From the NCBI GenBank assembly GCA_009760855.2, contig WPIO01000086.1:62001-126000 (forward strand): 64,000 nucleotides of DNA, written 5' to 3'. Position 1 is the first letter of the stretch. Each line of letters begins with the position of its first letter. The notes below the pieces were generated by a model, which worked only from the letters and a program-made list of their open reading frames with translations, had not been told where the DNA came from and ran no database searches. The position numbers and the translations under genes are program-made. Of the stretch, positions 35,110-46,842 are shown one piece after another. The DNA comes from Cristatella mucedo. Lineage: Eukaryota > Bryozoa > Phylactolaemata > Cristatellidae.

Positions 35110-35690
35110 AAGCTAGGAATGTATCTCTGTATCTAACTCCACAAAGTCATAAAGACTCTATCGGTGTTAGGCAGGAGAGTTGTGTATAGCCCACTCACTG
35201 CCTAAGCGGATTTTGGTACTCATTCGGAAGCTAACAGACTTCGTCTCCCGAAACCAAGAGAAAGTGTGAAACATAGCAGATTCAGAAGAGCAGTTGAGGT
35301 TGTGAGTAGCATGGAAGTAGCAGCTCAGGACAGCTGAGAAGGATGACCGATAGCAGGCTGCAGGAGAGTAGTTTTCATTGCATTAGAACTGTGGAAGCGA
35401 GTCCCACTAATTCCGGCCGAGCTAAAGCTTCTGTCGCAAACGGTCCTTAAGCGAAGGAACGGAACAGATAATTTATTATCCACAGAGGACCTAAGAGCGA
35501 GAAGAGGCTAAAACTGGTGCAGCAGTTCAGCTAGGTACGAATGAGCCAAGCCGTAGCCAAGCCTTTGTGGGTCAGCATAAGAACTTTGGATTTTAGAAAA
35601 AGGATGGGTGCTTCTCATCTGGTCTTTCGATCTTAGTTATCTCATTGATGAGATTAATGCTATAAACTGTGTAGCTAGGTATGCTTAGAG
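35110..35690 (-). mobile_element. CR1-like (family B) 3' half
   Basis: The minus strand encodes, with frameshifts, SSVDNKLSVPFLRLRT and DRSFSSAG, matching the frame at 52306-52578. It continues into the family B 3' end at 35110-35330. It is one of the longer family B copies. Confidence 0.7.
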
Positions 35691-36109
35691 TAGATTCCTT
35701 AAGCAAGCTCAGCCTCAGAGGCTCTCCAGATGATATTTTACTGTTTAAATTCATTCTATTGAATCTTCAAGCATGATGAATACAGTTATAGACATACTAG
35801 TCTATTGCCTACGTTGCATAATGAGACGTCAGGTACCCAAGACTGAGTTTGTGATCTAGGTCACGAACAGTAACAAATCTAGCTAAGCTCATTAATCTAA
35901 TTCAGCATGAACGAAGAGCTGTGTCTCGCCTCAAAGCGGCACTTACTTCGTAAAACTATTCGTAAATGTGCATAGCTGAGCCGATTTAACAGCATTATAA
36001 ACATAGTGGGAGAAGAGAAATTAAGGCTGTCATCCCGTCTAACACTTGGCCAAATGTGACAGCCCACCACTGGCCGCTAACCCGTGACCTGGGTCAAGAC
36101 GTCAAGGAG
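35691..36109. other. unassigned spacer
   Basis: No supported gene or recognised repeat. Confidence 0.25.
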
Positions 36110-36278
36110 TATTTGAATTAAAGAAGTAAAGACGTGATATCAAAAATGAATGGATAAAAATTAAATGAGGTATCCCTGTCTAAACAAGCCCAGATTTTTG
36201 CAATTTTATGAAGCTAAAAGTAGCCAGACTTGATTGTGGATGTGATGTGGCCATCTAACAAAAGGTCACTTTGGAACA
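36110..36278 (-). mobile_element. L2-like (family A) RT scrap
   Basis: Minus-strand sequence equivalent to HISSTVKSAYFQLHNIAKIRACLDKDT, with several substitutions and no intact frame. Confidence 0.6.
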
Positions 36279-36500
36279 TGACCTGTATGCCCACATGCCT
36301 GCTGACACTGTGCATGCTGTCACTAGCCACACTTGCATGCTTACCTTGTACATATGACCTTGAACCATGTTATTCTTGTTGTTTAGCTAGCATGCTATCA
36401 CTAACCATTCGATCGTGCTTCTGGTGCGCAATTGTAAAACGCCTAGGAAGAGATTGTTTTTTCTGAGGGTGCTTTAACTGGTGTTTTTGCATTACTAAGA
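36279..36500 (+). mobile_element. L2-like (family A) 3' UTR fragment
   Basis: Plus-strand 3' UTR (GACACTGTGCATGCTG, CTTGCATGCT) and the hairpin at about 36440-36475. It lies head on against minus-strand pieces on both sides. Confidence 0.65.
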
Positions 36501-36504
36501 GTAT

Positions 36505-36910
36505 TATAAGGTTAAATCGCAAAAACTAACTAAATGCTGTGATCAATAAAAGCGGGTTTAGTTTATTTTTGAATGTGGATAATTCCGCAGATGTCCCGAT
36601 GCATATTGGAAACGAGTTACACTATTTGAAATCATCCAAAGTAAAGTCACGGTCTCCAAAGGATTGTGTGAAGTGTAGGTAAACAATCAGATTCCGAAAA
36701 CTGGGTGGTAAGATGCTTAGCCTGGTGAGGAAGCATATCGGATAGTTAGGCTGGGGCCAAAGGATAAAGGGAATTAAAACTGAGTTAAAAAACCTTGAAG
36801 TCAATGAGTTCTTTGACTGTGAGCCAGTGCAAGTGGGCGAGAAGTGGTGAGATTTGGCAGCTTCTACGATCACGACAGACAAGCCTAGCTGGACAGTTTT
36901 CAATGTTAAG
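36505..36910 (-). mobile_element. L2-like (family A) RT C-terminal fragment without 3' UTR
   Basis: The minus-strand frame 36957-36622 covers SVVIVEAAKSHHFSPTCTGSQS, the alternative-frame reading of the LLADLHWLPV region, and shows the copy is frameshifted. The GACAGACAAGCCTAGCTG stretch at about 36875 is well conserved. Confidence 0.65.
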
Positions 36911-37524
36911 TTAATGTTCACTGTGATGTGACAAGTGAGTAAAGCCCGTAAACTCACGAAGGTATTTAGGAGAAATATTTAAAGTGCTGTTAGTGATGTG
37001 CTACACTATCACTCATGCACATAAACTTTTTTGATTTCAATATTTTAGCCAAAAGATCTTAAAAAAAGAACTTGGATGTTTCCTAAGGCTAATCATACTG
37101 AATTGCCTTTGGCCCACTGCAGACATTTCATTGGTAGCTGGTAGACCCCTTTTCTATCTGTGCAGTATGCTAACATACATGGCTAACTATTCGCTACTTA
37201 TTTATTTGTCAGAATTTTAAATTATGCACTGATATTTGATAGAGAAATAAAGAGCATAGGCAATCGAAGGAACGAGGTTTCAGTATTATATTGTACATCC
37301 TACTTCATTACTTAAACCTGACCACTCAACCTAGAATATTGTCTGCTCTAAGTGAAAATTTCAAAACGTGCTATTAGCCCCAACTTAAATATTATGCTGA
37401 GCATCTTTTCATAATTGTGTCAAACATATGGTCTATTTCACAGAGTAAAACGTTGTTTACTTTGATTGGCATCCACAGTTAGTAGAAGCTTTATGCCAAA
37501 TTTAGTTCAACAATTTGCTCAATA

Positions 37525-38465
37525 AGAAATAATAACAATAACAATGCTCTTGATAGAGGGCTCTCAGAGAACTCATTCCCTTTCTAAGCGCTTTTCATTT
37601 GCTGCAAAGGGAAATGCAATTGAATGGGGATCACTATCTTGCTTGAAAAACAAACAACATGAATAACATGGTTAGGCGTGACATGCACAGGGTCAGCATG
37701 TAACTGTGGTTAGTGGCAGCATGCACAGGGTCAGCATGTAACTGTGGTTAGTGGCAGCATGCACAGTGTCAGCACACATAAGCACATCAAGGACGAATGA
37801 CAGGGACCAACTAAATGCTTTCGTAAATAGGTGTGTTTTGAGGTTCTTTTAAAATCCGGTCAAGTTAGGGGATGTTCTGAGACAGGTCGTGAGGGAGTCC
37901 CAGGCTTTGGAAGCATACGAACTAAATGGGATTTGAGGTTTGTACGAGGTAAGGGTAGACTGTTTGATTACGAAAAGCATGTGGTGCTATGCTTGGCCTG
38001 GTGAGGAAGTAGATGTGAGAGATAATCTGGAGCCAAAGAATGGAGTGACCTAAACGTGAGCGAAGAAACCTTGAAGTCGACCTGTTGCTCGACTGGTAGC
38101 CAGTGCGGGTATGCATGAAGTGGTGTGATGTGGCAACTGCGACTCTCACGACAGACAAGCCTAGCTGTGGAGTTTTAGACCAGCTGCAATCGCCTGATCG
38201 CACCAGCTGGTAGGCCAGTAAGCAGTGAGTTGAAGTATTCGAGACAGGATGTCACGAATGCAGGGACCAACTTGGACGTGGTTTCCTTATCAAAACAAGC
38301 CGGCATTTTTGCAATGTTATGTAGCTGAAAGTTAGCAGATTTGACTGTGGAACTGATGCGGTCGTCTAACGAGAGGTCGCTTTGGACATGACACCTAGAT
38401 GTCGAACTGATTTAACAGGAGATATGCTGGCACTGCCACTTTTGAGCATCAGCCTAAGAAAGCCC
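37525..38465 (-). mobile_element. L2-like (family A) copy
   Basis: Degraded ATT tail near 37530, hairpin, 3' UTR with an internal tandem duplication, and an RT C-terminal region readable in pieces up to the LMLKSGSASISPVKS segment near 38430. The frame 38203-37922 is the shifted reading of the HWLPV region. Confidence 0.8.
37682..37757. repeat. 38-bp tandem duplication in an L2 3' UTR
   Basis: The unit CATGCACAGGGTCAGCATG plus TAACTGTGGTTAGTGGCAG occurs twice exactly (37682-37719 and 37720-37757). Other family A copies have one such unit followed by a related but diverged one. Confidence 0.85.
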
Positions 38466-39890
38466 TCACAACAAAAATCTTAACGAATAAAGTACGGACT
38501 AAAATATATCGAACTGTTGGATTTTAACCAAGTGCTATCACTTAAGCTTTGACTTGGCCAAATCACTCACATATACAGAATCTGAAGCCTTTTGAGAAAA
38601 AAGCAAATCGCAGAAGTATTTTTCGAATACTTTTGGAAAACTTAGTTTAGTGAGTCTCAACGAGGGCTTGACTCTCCTCTAGCAAATGCATTATTACAAT
38701 AATATCTGGAAGAACCTTGTTTTTTCGCTTGTCTGCAAACACATTCATTTATGTTCTGATATTGTAATTGATTATTTATTTTAAGCTCCAGAATCACTAA
38801 GTTATGGTGATTAAAGGTAATATTTTTTTTAAGAAATTTTTAACGCCGAAGTTTAATTTATCCGAATAACCATTCAGGCAGAGTGACATTTGTGATTAAT
38901 TCTTGACGAACCCAATGATACGTATGCTAGGTACTCCTCAAAATGGATAGTCTGAAAAAGTATTCCGGAGATGGGGATCAGATCGGTCAAAAATTAAATC
39001 TTCTATTACTTCAATGAAGAATGAATAAACGAAGATAATCCGGTAGCTATTATCACAAGAAATTACGTCCTTGGTTGAAAGTGTGATAAGAGTTGTATGT
39101 TGACTACATGATAAACTGATGGTCTTTTGCAAACTTAAAGGCATGCACCTAATCTTGCTAAAGACAATCACTTTCAGTTAATTAAAATTAGGCAGACTTA
39201 ACTGCACAGCAGTAGTTACTATCCTTCATAAAGTCAGTCCATAACAGTAAAGAAAGTTTACTGGCTGAGACTATATGCGAAAGCCTAGCATTGAGCTTGG
39301 TCAGGGACCTTAAGGTGCTTCCCCCTTGTGTCTGTCCACAATGATAAAGTCTGAGTTTACTCACGGGCTAGTGTGACCACGAGACAACTAGATGTTACCA
39401 AAAACTTACCACGATTTGGATTGCTTTAAACAAGGAGTTCTAACAAAATTCACACGTCTTGCTTTAACGAATTTTTAGCAAGACGACTTGCTGATGCCAA
39501 CAGCTACTTAGTGTTGATTGCACACAAGCTCAGGATTATCTTCATAGGTTAAAGCAGGCTGTTTATAAACTCATTCGGTCCTAATGTCTAACATTGAAAA
39601 ACTATATACCTTATAAACTCTTTGGGCTTTAAATATACTCATGGAACTACAGAAGAGTTTTCATCTAACCATAGATGTGCAAAATGGTAGTCAAAATTCA
39701 CCGCAAATTCAAATGAAAAGTCGATCGATTAGCTTCAAAAGAAAGTTCATCTTCTTAGGTAGCCTTTTTGCAGCTGCATCAGTATGGCTGACAATATACA
39801 TATAATATACATATACATAGTACAACACAAATGTAACACAATTCGCTTGTTTAACACCCAAAGAAAAACCCAATATTTTTCAAACAATCA
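38466..39890. other. unassigned, repeat-poor stretch
   Basis: AT-rich, no recognised transposon and no frame with recognisable motifs. It includes a short (ATACAT)-like tract at 39795-39822. Confidence 0.3.
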
Positions 39891-39899
39891 CGTATGCTA

Positions 39900-39985
39900 C
39901 GAGCTCGGGCCCACGATCTTGACCATCAAATACATTCACCTTGATCGTGGTCGAGGCCAGCACCTTAACCACTGAGTCAACAAGC
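39900..39985 (-). mobile_element. tRNA-derived SINE copy 3
   Basis: The minus strand reads TTGACTCAGTGGTTAAGGTG (good A box), then GCTGGCCTCGACC, an AATGTATTTGATGG interval and ATCGTGGGCCCGAGCTCG (B-box-like). This is the clearest Pol III promoter pair in the window. The 3' tail beyond 39890 is diverged. Confidence 0.65.
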
Positions 39986-40244
39986 TCGAAGAATGGCGAA
40001 GTCTGTAAGCATAGTATTTAACTGGCATAAAATAGTCCGATACAACTTAATGGCCTGGCCGTTGTCCATTTAGATAAACACTTCAATGCACCATCGCATC
40101 TGTATTTATGGCTTACCTTTCACGACATAAACTGGTAACGTCCGGATATCTTTAAACACGTCTGCTGTTAGTCTACCTATCATTGTCTAAAGTAGCAAAT
40201 CGTTCACTTCTAATTAAACAGAGCCTCGACCTCCTTGATTATAA

Positions 40245-41310
40245 TATCTCCACTGTGTCTATCTCAAAGCGTAGCTGCAGACGTTTGCACCAGCTGTAAG
40301 CGCCTGAGTGAAAAGGCCAATAGAGCAGCAAGCTGTGATTTGCGGAAGTCATGACGGGATTTTTCCAATCCATGAACCAATTTATATGCGGAATCGCACT
40401 CTAAAAAAGCCCGAATTTCAGTAATGTTATGTTGCTTAAAGTATTCAGACTAGAATGTGAAGCTAATGTGGTCCTCTAATGAAATATCACTTCGGAGCAT
40501 TACACCTAGATTTCTTACAGATTCAACAGGAGATATGCTCTTTCCAAAGCCGATTTTGAGTGTTAGTCTTTTCGATTCCTGAAGCACACTTGGTTTGCCC
40601 AAAACTAGAAAGTTGTTTTAATCGTCATTCAATTAAAGAAATTGTTCTGCTAACTATGATCAAATGTCATCAATACAAACAGCAATAGTGTTAATAGATT
40701 TTGACTTGCTTGACGGCTGGCAGGCATCAATGTAAAAGTTTATCCGTGTGTCTGCATAGAAGTGAAAGCCTAGATTATGCTCGGCACTCACAGCTGCAAG
40801 ATGGGAAGTATAATCTCTGAGAAGAACGGGACCAAGTACAAATCCCTAATGTACACCATATTTAGGGGGTTCGGCAGATGATCTTGGCTGTTTGCATCAA
40901 TACTCGGCAGTCTCCAAGTAAAATAGGAACTGAAACATTGCAAAACAGTGCCAGTGATTTCCAAGCGAGATGAGAGGCACTCAAAAAAGTCTTGGGGATC
41001 GATTTTATCATAATTTACCAAAGGCTCATGCGAAACGAGCAGTTGCACTCAACCTCAGTCTGCATTGCACCGTTATACACCCGAAGCAATGCTAACTCTG
41101 TGTAGTGATTAGCTCTAAAACCCGAATGGAACTCCGTAGCAAGGTTGGAAGTTTCAATATATGAGTTCAGCTTGTCTGCCGCGACTAGTTCCAGTGTCTT
41201 TTACAGTAACGTTAGAAGGGAGACTCGGCGGTATTTGATTAAGTTCTTTTGGTGTACTGTTGCTTTCTTGATTACAGTCCGGACTAAGAAAATGATTAAC
41301 AATCTATATC
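40245..41310 (-). mobile_element. L2-like (family A) central RT without 3' end
   Basis: The minus strand, from about 41310 to 40245, covers the RT start (SNIYELQxT-like), FFECLSSRLEITGTVLQCF (frame 41048-40788), a degraded YADD region near 40750 and the IxxVExxxNLGV segment. The 3' quarter and tail are missing, so this is an internal fragment. Confidence 0.75.
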
Positions 41311-41820
41311 CGAGTTTTGGGATTGTGCATCAGTGATTCAACAATTTTTTTATAGAAGCTAGACATAGCCTTTGGTAGACGCACAATCTTTGTTACCAGA
41401 TCATCATATCTTAAGGTTCCAAAGTTCAAACTGATGCCACCTGCTTTTTGTCTGTGAACTGATGTATAATTGAAATATCTAAACCGGGCATTAAGGGCTT
41501 CTGAGATTTTCGGAAATATTTTCATGAAAGCCAACATGGATCTTTGTCAAGATACGTACTCTCTGCGAAATCAAAAGCCGCATGCGTTTCCTAAGACACT
41601 GTTCTATTTGCAGTTGAAAGGCGAGGAATAAGCAACGAATGGAATGCACCTGCAGACTACCCTCATAATCGTAGTGCTTTCCATTTATCCCTAACTTGAT
41701 ACAACTTGGCTTCCAACATATAACAGTGTTCGAATAAAGTGCCCGCTTTTTGTCACAGCTCTTACGAAAGCACTGTACCTACCTGTTTTCTATGTGATGT
41801 TAACAATATAAATACTTTTG
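41311..41820. other. unassigned spacer
   Basis: A minus-strand frame at 41537-41304 (77 codons) includes FRYFNYTSVHRQKAGG. I do not recognise it. Confidence 0.25.
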
Positions 41821-41824
41821 AAAA

Positions 41825-41980
41825 AATGCTCTCAAAGAACTAAATTGCTTTCTAGGCACTTAAAAGTAGCTGCAAAAGAAGCTCGAAACAATGGGTAGTG
41901 GTATTATGCTCAATGAAAACAAGCCTAGCATTGTTAGGGGTGACACACTCAGACCCTGCATGCATATGTGATTTGTAAAC
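41825..41980 (-). mobile_element. L2-like (family A) 3' UTR fragment
   Basis: Degraded hairpin (TCTCAAAGAAC...GGCACTTAAAAG) and 3' UTR words (GTTAGGGGTGACAC, CTGCATGCATATGTG). Confidence 0.55.
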
Positions 41981-44900
41981 TCTCAATGATTTAAGCTGAG
42001 CACTTGAAATATGGCTGGTCCCTGCTGATGTACCATAGCTACTGAGAAAGCCAAAGCCATGATGCTCGTTCATAGAGACCCCGAGTCACATGTCAAGGTC
42101 TGCCCGCCTCTAGATGACAGCACCGGAAATAATGTCAATAGCATAAGTTAAGCTCCGTGTGCAGTATCACTTCTGCAAAAAGTAACGAGAATCAATGATA
42201 AGCAAGCAGCCGACAACAAGACACCTAGATTCAACTCATGTAGTGCCTGCATGATATCCACGTGTAGTGTTTGAATGTGACCTTTCACTAGACAAATACT
42301 TGCCCCATTATCTAATTCCGACAAGACGAGTTTGATATTTCACACAAACGGGGATCTTGTTGAACGTTACGATAATTCAATAATCTGCCTCATCTCCCGC
42401 CTAGCATATCACTTTGAGATACATTTGATTTTTGCACCAAAGCTAGTTTTTTTTCAAGACTGGTAGCTGCGTTTGACTGTCCTCAAATAAAGACCTAATT
42501 ACAACAGTATATTGAGGCAGCTCACTTTTTGGTTCTCTGAAGACTGGTGCTGCTTGATTCAAAGAGTGTAAACGAGTACTTAATGGGAAGGCCTCTAAGT
42601 GCATAGTCGCGGTACCTTTAGTCTAACGTTGTAGCAATGCAGGCATCCTTAATAAGTTGCTTCTCAATCGAACTCCGAATATTTTACAGCATTACCCTGT
42701 TGCGAATGCTCAAAATATTCAATCAAAACGACATTCCGAATTGATCCTCAACGATCGCCATAAGATGGAGGTCACATTGGCCTTAAGGCGGCTAGCTTGA
42801 AAAAGTATTCTGTCTATCCTCAAGAATCGATTCAAACTAGAAATAAATCTTACACTACTGTTATAAAGAATTTATAAAATTAAGAAAAATCAGTACAATT
42901 TCTTACGTGAAAATCGCTAACGAAATAAATCTTAAGAATAATACCAAAGTAACTATTTGGTTGATTATTCACTACGGTTTCTAAAACTAGAGAGATTACC
43001 AAAAATGTCATGTGAATCCTTTAGCAGCTATGATTTATCTGGATAGTTTCCAAAAGAGCAAACGTGGTAAATCGAATTTAGTTTAGTTTCTTGGAGGCGG
43101 GCATCTCACTGTTATTTCACTCATCGACTATTAGATAAACTTACTCAAAACTTACTGCTCAACGGGAGGTAACATATGGTGTAAAGTCAGGGGAGAACCT
43201 GAAAACCCGTGGCTAGCTAGACTTTAAATGATGGTACAATTGTTTTCAAGAAGCTCATAGTATTGGGCTCTCTCAGTCGCACAACAAAGATTTAATCGAA
43301 TTTCATGTCTGACAAAGATGAAACTAGATGTCGATTGCACAACCACACCTTTTGCAACCGTCTGAGCGTATAGGTCTACATACAGTTTGTATGCCTCTTC
43401 CTAACACGTTTTTAGCAACCTGGCTTCACCAGTGAGGCCTTCAGAAACGGCTTCCTAAAGCTCGTAAGTATTGATGGTCCGAATGTATTAGCTTGCCTGG
43501 AGAGGTCAAAACTGGTAGCTAAAGTATTTATTGTGTATTAATGTCTCGCATTGGGTATTTGTTATTCCTCATAAAGTCTCTCGCTTATGATTACGATGTA
43601 AAATTATGTCAGATGTATACTGTAGGCATAGACCTAACGAATTGTATTCAAAATCAACTGAAAATCAAGATAGATTCACTTGTAAGACTAGCCAATCTGT
43701 GCAGGTACCTTCGTCGTAACCGTACGAGTTTGGCTGACGAACCGAATTGAGAAGGCTATACACATAGTAATCCGTGGCTATAAAAAATCAGATCCACTAT
43801 TGAACTTTGCCTTGTACATGTTGATATGGAGTTGAATACAGCTTAACTGAGCAATGTCGGCTTACCTCTCCTAACAACTACTGATTACCTCCCGATCTAT
43901 GTAGCATGGACTATCATTAGTCTGCAGGACCAAGTAGTAAATGGAAGTGGCACTATTTTAGGTAACAGAGAAGTAGAGTGATGATGTCCCTGGTTTTTAT
44001 ATACCCGGTGTCTCGATCTCGATAGCCCTAATTGATGTCACATACATTCTAGCCTGGCTTGCATGCAACGTGCTTGGACTGTCCAGACTACCAGCATCAA
44101 ACCCTACATCAATGAGCACCCAGTCATGAGTTTACTTTCTTCGAACATCAATGTGGTTATGGATGAGTCAGAAAATTCTGCAATATAAAAGCAACCGCCC
44201 ACAGTAGCTTTCAAACGACAGCTTTAGTGGAGAAACCTATTGTCCCTTCATTGAAGAATTGAGTTTAAGGTATGTCAAGCTAAACCTTGGTAACGCTTTT
44301 GACGTGCTAGTTAATTCCATAGCTATAATCTGTATGCTGAATTGTACCTGCTGTTTTGGTAAATTGCTTGTATAAGCATGAAACTAATCTGTTTACAGTG
44401 TTTAAACGTCGTGGTTATCTCTAACGAGATAACGGTATAGCTTCCTCGCCTAGGTACACTAAGAGGTAAACTGGGTTCCTTGCAGACTGGGTAGCCACTT
44501 AACGAATGTTGAACGTGAAAAATTCTGCCAGCATTCAAAACGTGTTGCGTATGATAGAAAAATTAACAGTCACATATTTTCAATGAATCTTAAATTGCTA
44601 ATTGGCATAGGCAGCCATTCGTTTTCCAAAAATCTTGCATTAGACTCTAAGTCAGCAAGTCACGTTGAAGCCTTGCCAAAGAAACACTAAACTAAACTAA
44701 TGGCACTTTAAAAATCTGCCTATAGACGATATCAAATTACAGAGCTCATTCTGGGTAATACCATTTATATGAGATCATAACGTCAAAGTTAGCCTAAGAA
44801 TATGTGGCAACCGATTGTAACCTTTGCAGCTAAGAACTGGCAGTGCTTTTGAACTGTATGATAAAATTCTAACTGCCAATTGAAAAATCTGTGGCTAATT

Positions 44901-45152
44901 GTCGTGCTGTGAATCGTATATTAATCACCAAATTGCACTGCATCTCTACAACATTCACTTGATCAAGTAAGGCATCGACACGAGCGAAGTTTTCGTCCTC
45001 ATTTTTAGGTCCTCGCAAACACTCGCTCTGGCTTGGGAAGTACTTGTTATTTTACTTAGCCTTTTAGCTTTACGTCTGAAGAACGATCTCAAATCCTTTA
45101 TAAACTGTGCTTGCTTAGCTCTAATGCTCCATAAGACTACAAATAATCTCAA
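41981..45152. other. long stretch without recognised genes or repeats
   Basis: Only short frames occur, for example 43541-43750 (plus, 69 codons). A weak likeness to family A RT C-terminal codons exists at 45085-45135. No splice-supported gene model could be built by eye. Confidence 0.3.
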
Positions 45153-45554
45153 ATGAGGTGGCTATGTCATTTGACCTATGGAAATGTAAAAATACAGAAC
45201 ATGTTTACTATACCCCAACAGCATTTGCAGGTTTCTCGTAATTTATCTTCAGCATTTCTGTGCACACTGCAGTATCATCTTTTTTTACTGAACGACGTGT
45301 TAGCTGTCTTTGAAACACATCTAAAAGAGATTTGCTGCGTAGTTTTGCTTGATATGAACATTATTATGAGTTTCTACGAATCCTCAAATGTAGAAGCATC
45401 AGCTTTACCTACTACACTAATAGCTAACAACCGATTTGCCAAGCAGTTTGCTGTTATGATGGAATCTTTAATAAACTTAGGGTATAACCTCCAACCGAAC
45501 GTAGAACGGCTCTCAATATGTTGGGTTCCTTGCAATATCTCAAACAGTTGTTAG
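45153..45554 (+). CDS. hypothetical 133-codon frame
   Basis: The longest frame in the repeat-poor 42-46.8 kb interval. It starts MRWLCHLTYGN and ends VPCNISNSC then stop. The content is Leu-rich with scattered cysteines and a YNLQPNVERLS segment. It has no signal peptide or domain I recognise, and no duplicate elsewhere in the window. It could be an exon, an old element, or chance. Low confidence. Confidence 0.2.
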   Translation: MRWLCHLTYGNVKIQNMFTIPQQHLQVSRNLSSAFLCTLQYHLFLLNDVLAVFETHLKEICCVVLLDMNIIMSFYESSNVEASALPTTLIANNRFAKQFAVMMESLINLGYNLQPNVERLSICWVPCNISNSC

Positions 45555-46842
45555 CCTGTGACGTTGACTGATCTTAAATTATTACTCGATAGTAAGTAAA
45601 CTTGTTTTGTATATAGTGCTACTTTTAATCCATATAAAATTCATAAACTTAATACTAAAAATGAACAATGCTAACTTGGACACGTAGACAAGATATAACT
45701 AATAGCTGACTAATAGTTTCAGTATTTTATATTGGAATATACACCTTAACTTTAATACTTTTAACATTCCTTTCAAGATAGGATTCATTAACCCCTTGAA
45801 TTACTAACATTCGGAGATCTAGGAGATTAAAATGAAGTGGATAAATTTTATAATTTAAAATGTTCAAATTTTAGTTATTTAACCATAGTTACATAGTAAA
45901 GGACTCTAAAAGTTAGTGAAAGAATCCCATATGCTGACTTGTTATTTTACTTCAATTCAAATTAGACCCCATTAAAGTGATTTTATAAAACCTCTGGGAC
46001 ATATAAAATACTCAATGCATGGTTAGTGGCAGAGGCTGGCTGGGAAGGTAAAATTTCTATCGTTACCTAGTTTAGCATTCTTGCACAAGTTATCTGCTTT
46101 TCTTTGCACTGCGAGAAAGAATTTCTTAGTAAATAATTTTAGACCATATATTAAGAATTCACCTTCTACCTTGTCGGTGGATTCTTGTCTAAGCAAAGTG
46201 CAGTTTTTCTATATATTTCAAAGAAACCTGGCATTGTTTACTGCACAACTGAAAATATTGTTGTATTTGGAAGAAGAAATCGCACGAAGTTACACAGTAC
46301 CACGATAGAACTAAAATTAAAATAAACACATTGGCAGATTAAAAAAGGTATGAATCTAACGATTATGGTCTTTGCAGTCGCCTCACCATAAATTTGCATA
46401 AATGCCAATAACAATCTATTAGGATAGGTAGTAAAGTCGTAGGTGAGCCTGTTCTGTTTACATATCACAGTAGCGAAATTCAACATTATGCTCCAAGAAG
46501 CCCCAAATACTCATGGAATCAGCCGACTCCAGCCTAACTACTGCAGTTTTACACTTCATTCGATGGATCACGATTTATAAAGGCAATGTGACCTTGATCA
46601 ATTACGGGCGATCAAAGTGGTTTCTCTAGGAGTAAAATCACGAAATCAATCCGTGAGAATGCTTTAAAATGTTTTCAGCTTTAGTGCTTTAGGTAAATAG
46701 TAGGTTATAATTCCAAGGACGATTCTTTAATTTTTGAGACAAAAACGCCCCACATCGTTTCGGGACAACTTATGGAATTTCGTGGTACTGTAAGACTGTA
46801 CCTGCATGGTAAGGTGTGGCGCTTTGCTTTAGGTCTACGAAA
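45555..46842. other. 5' flank of the right Kunitz gene, nothing recognised
   Basis: AT-rich. The bases just before the start codon (TTTGCTTTAGGTCTACGAAA) include an acceptor-like AG at 46830-46831, so an upstream 5' UTR exon is possible. Confidence 0.3.

Noticed and set aside
39900-39985. Functional tRNA gene
   Set aside because: The A and B boxes are good, but no cloverleaf with matching acceptor stem can be formed, and the sequence recurs as SINE heads elsewhere in the window.
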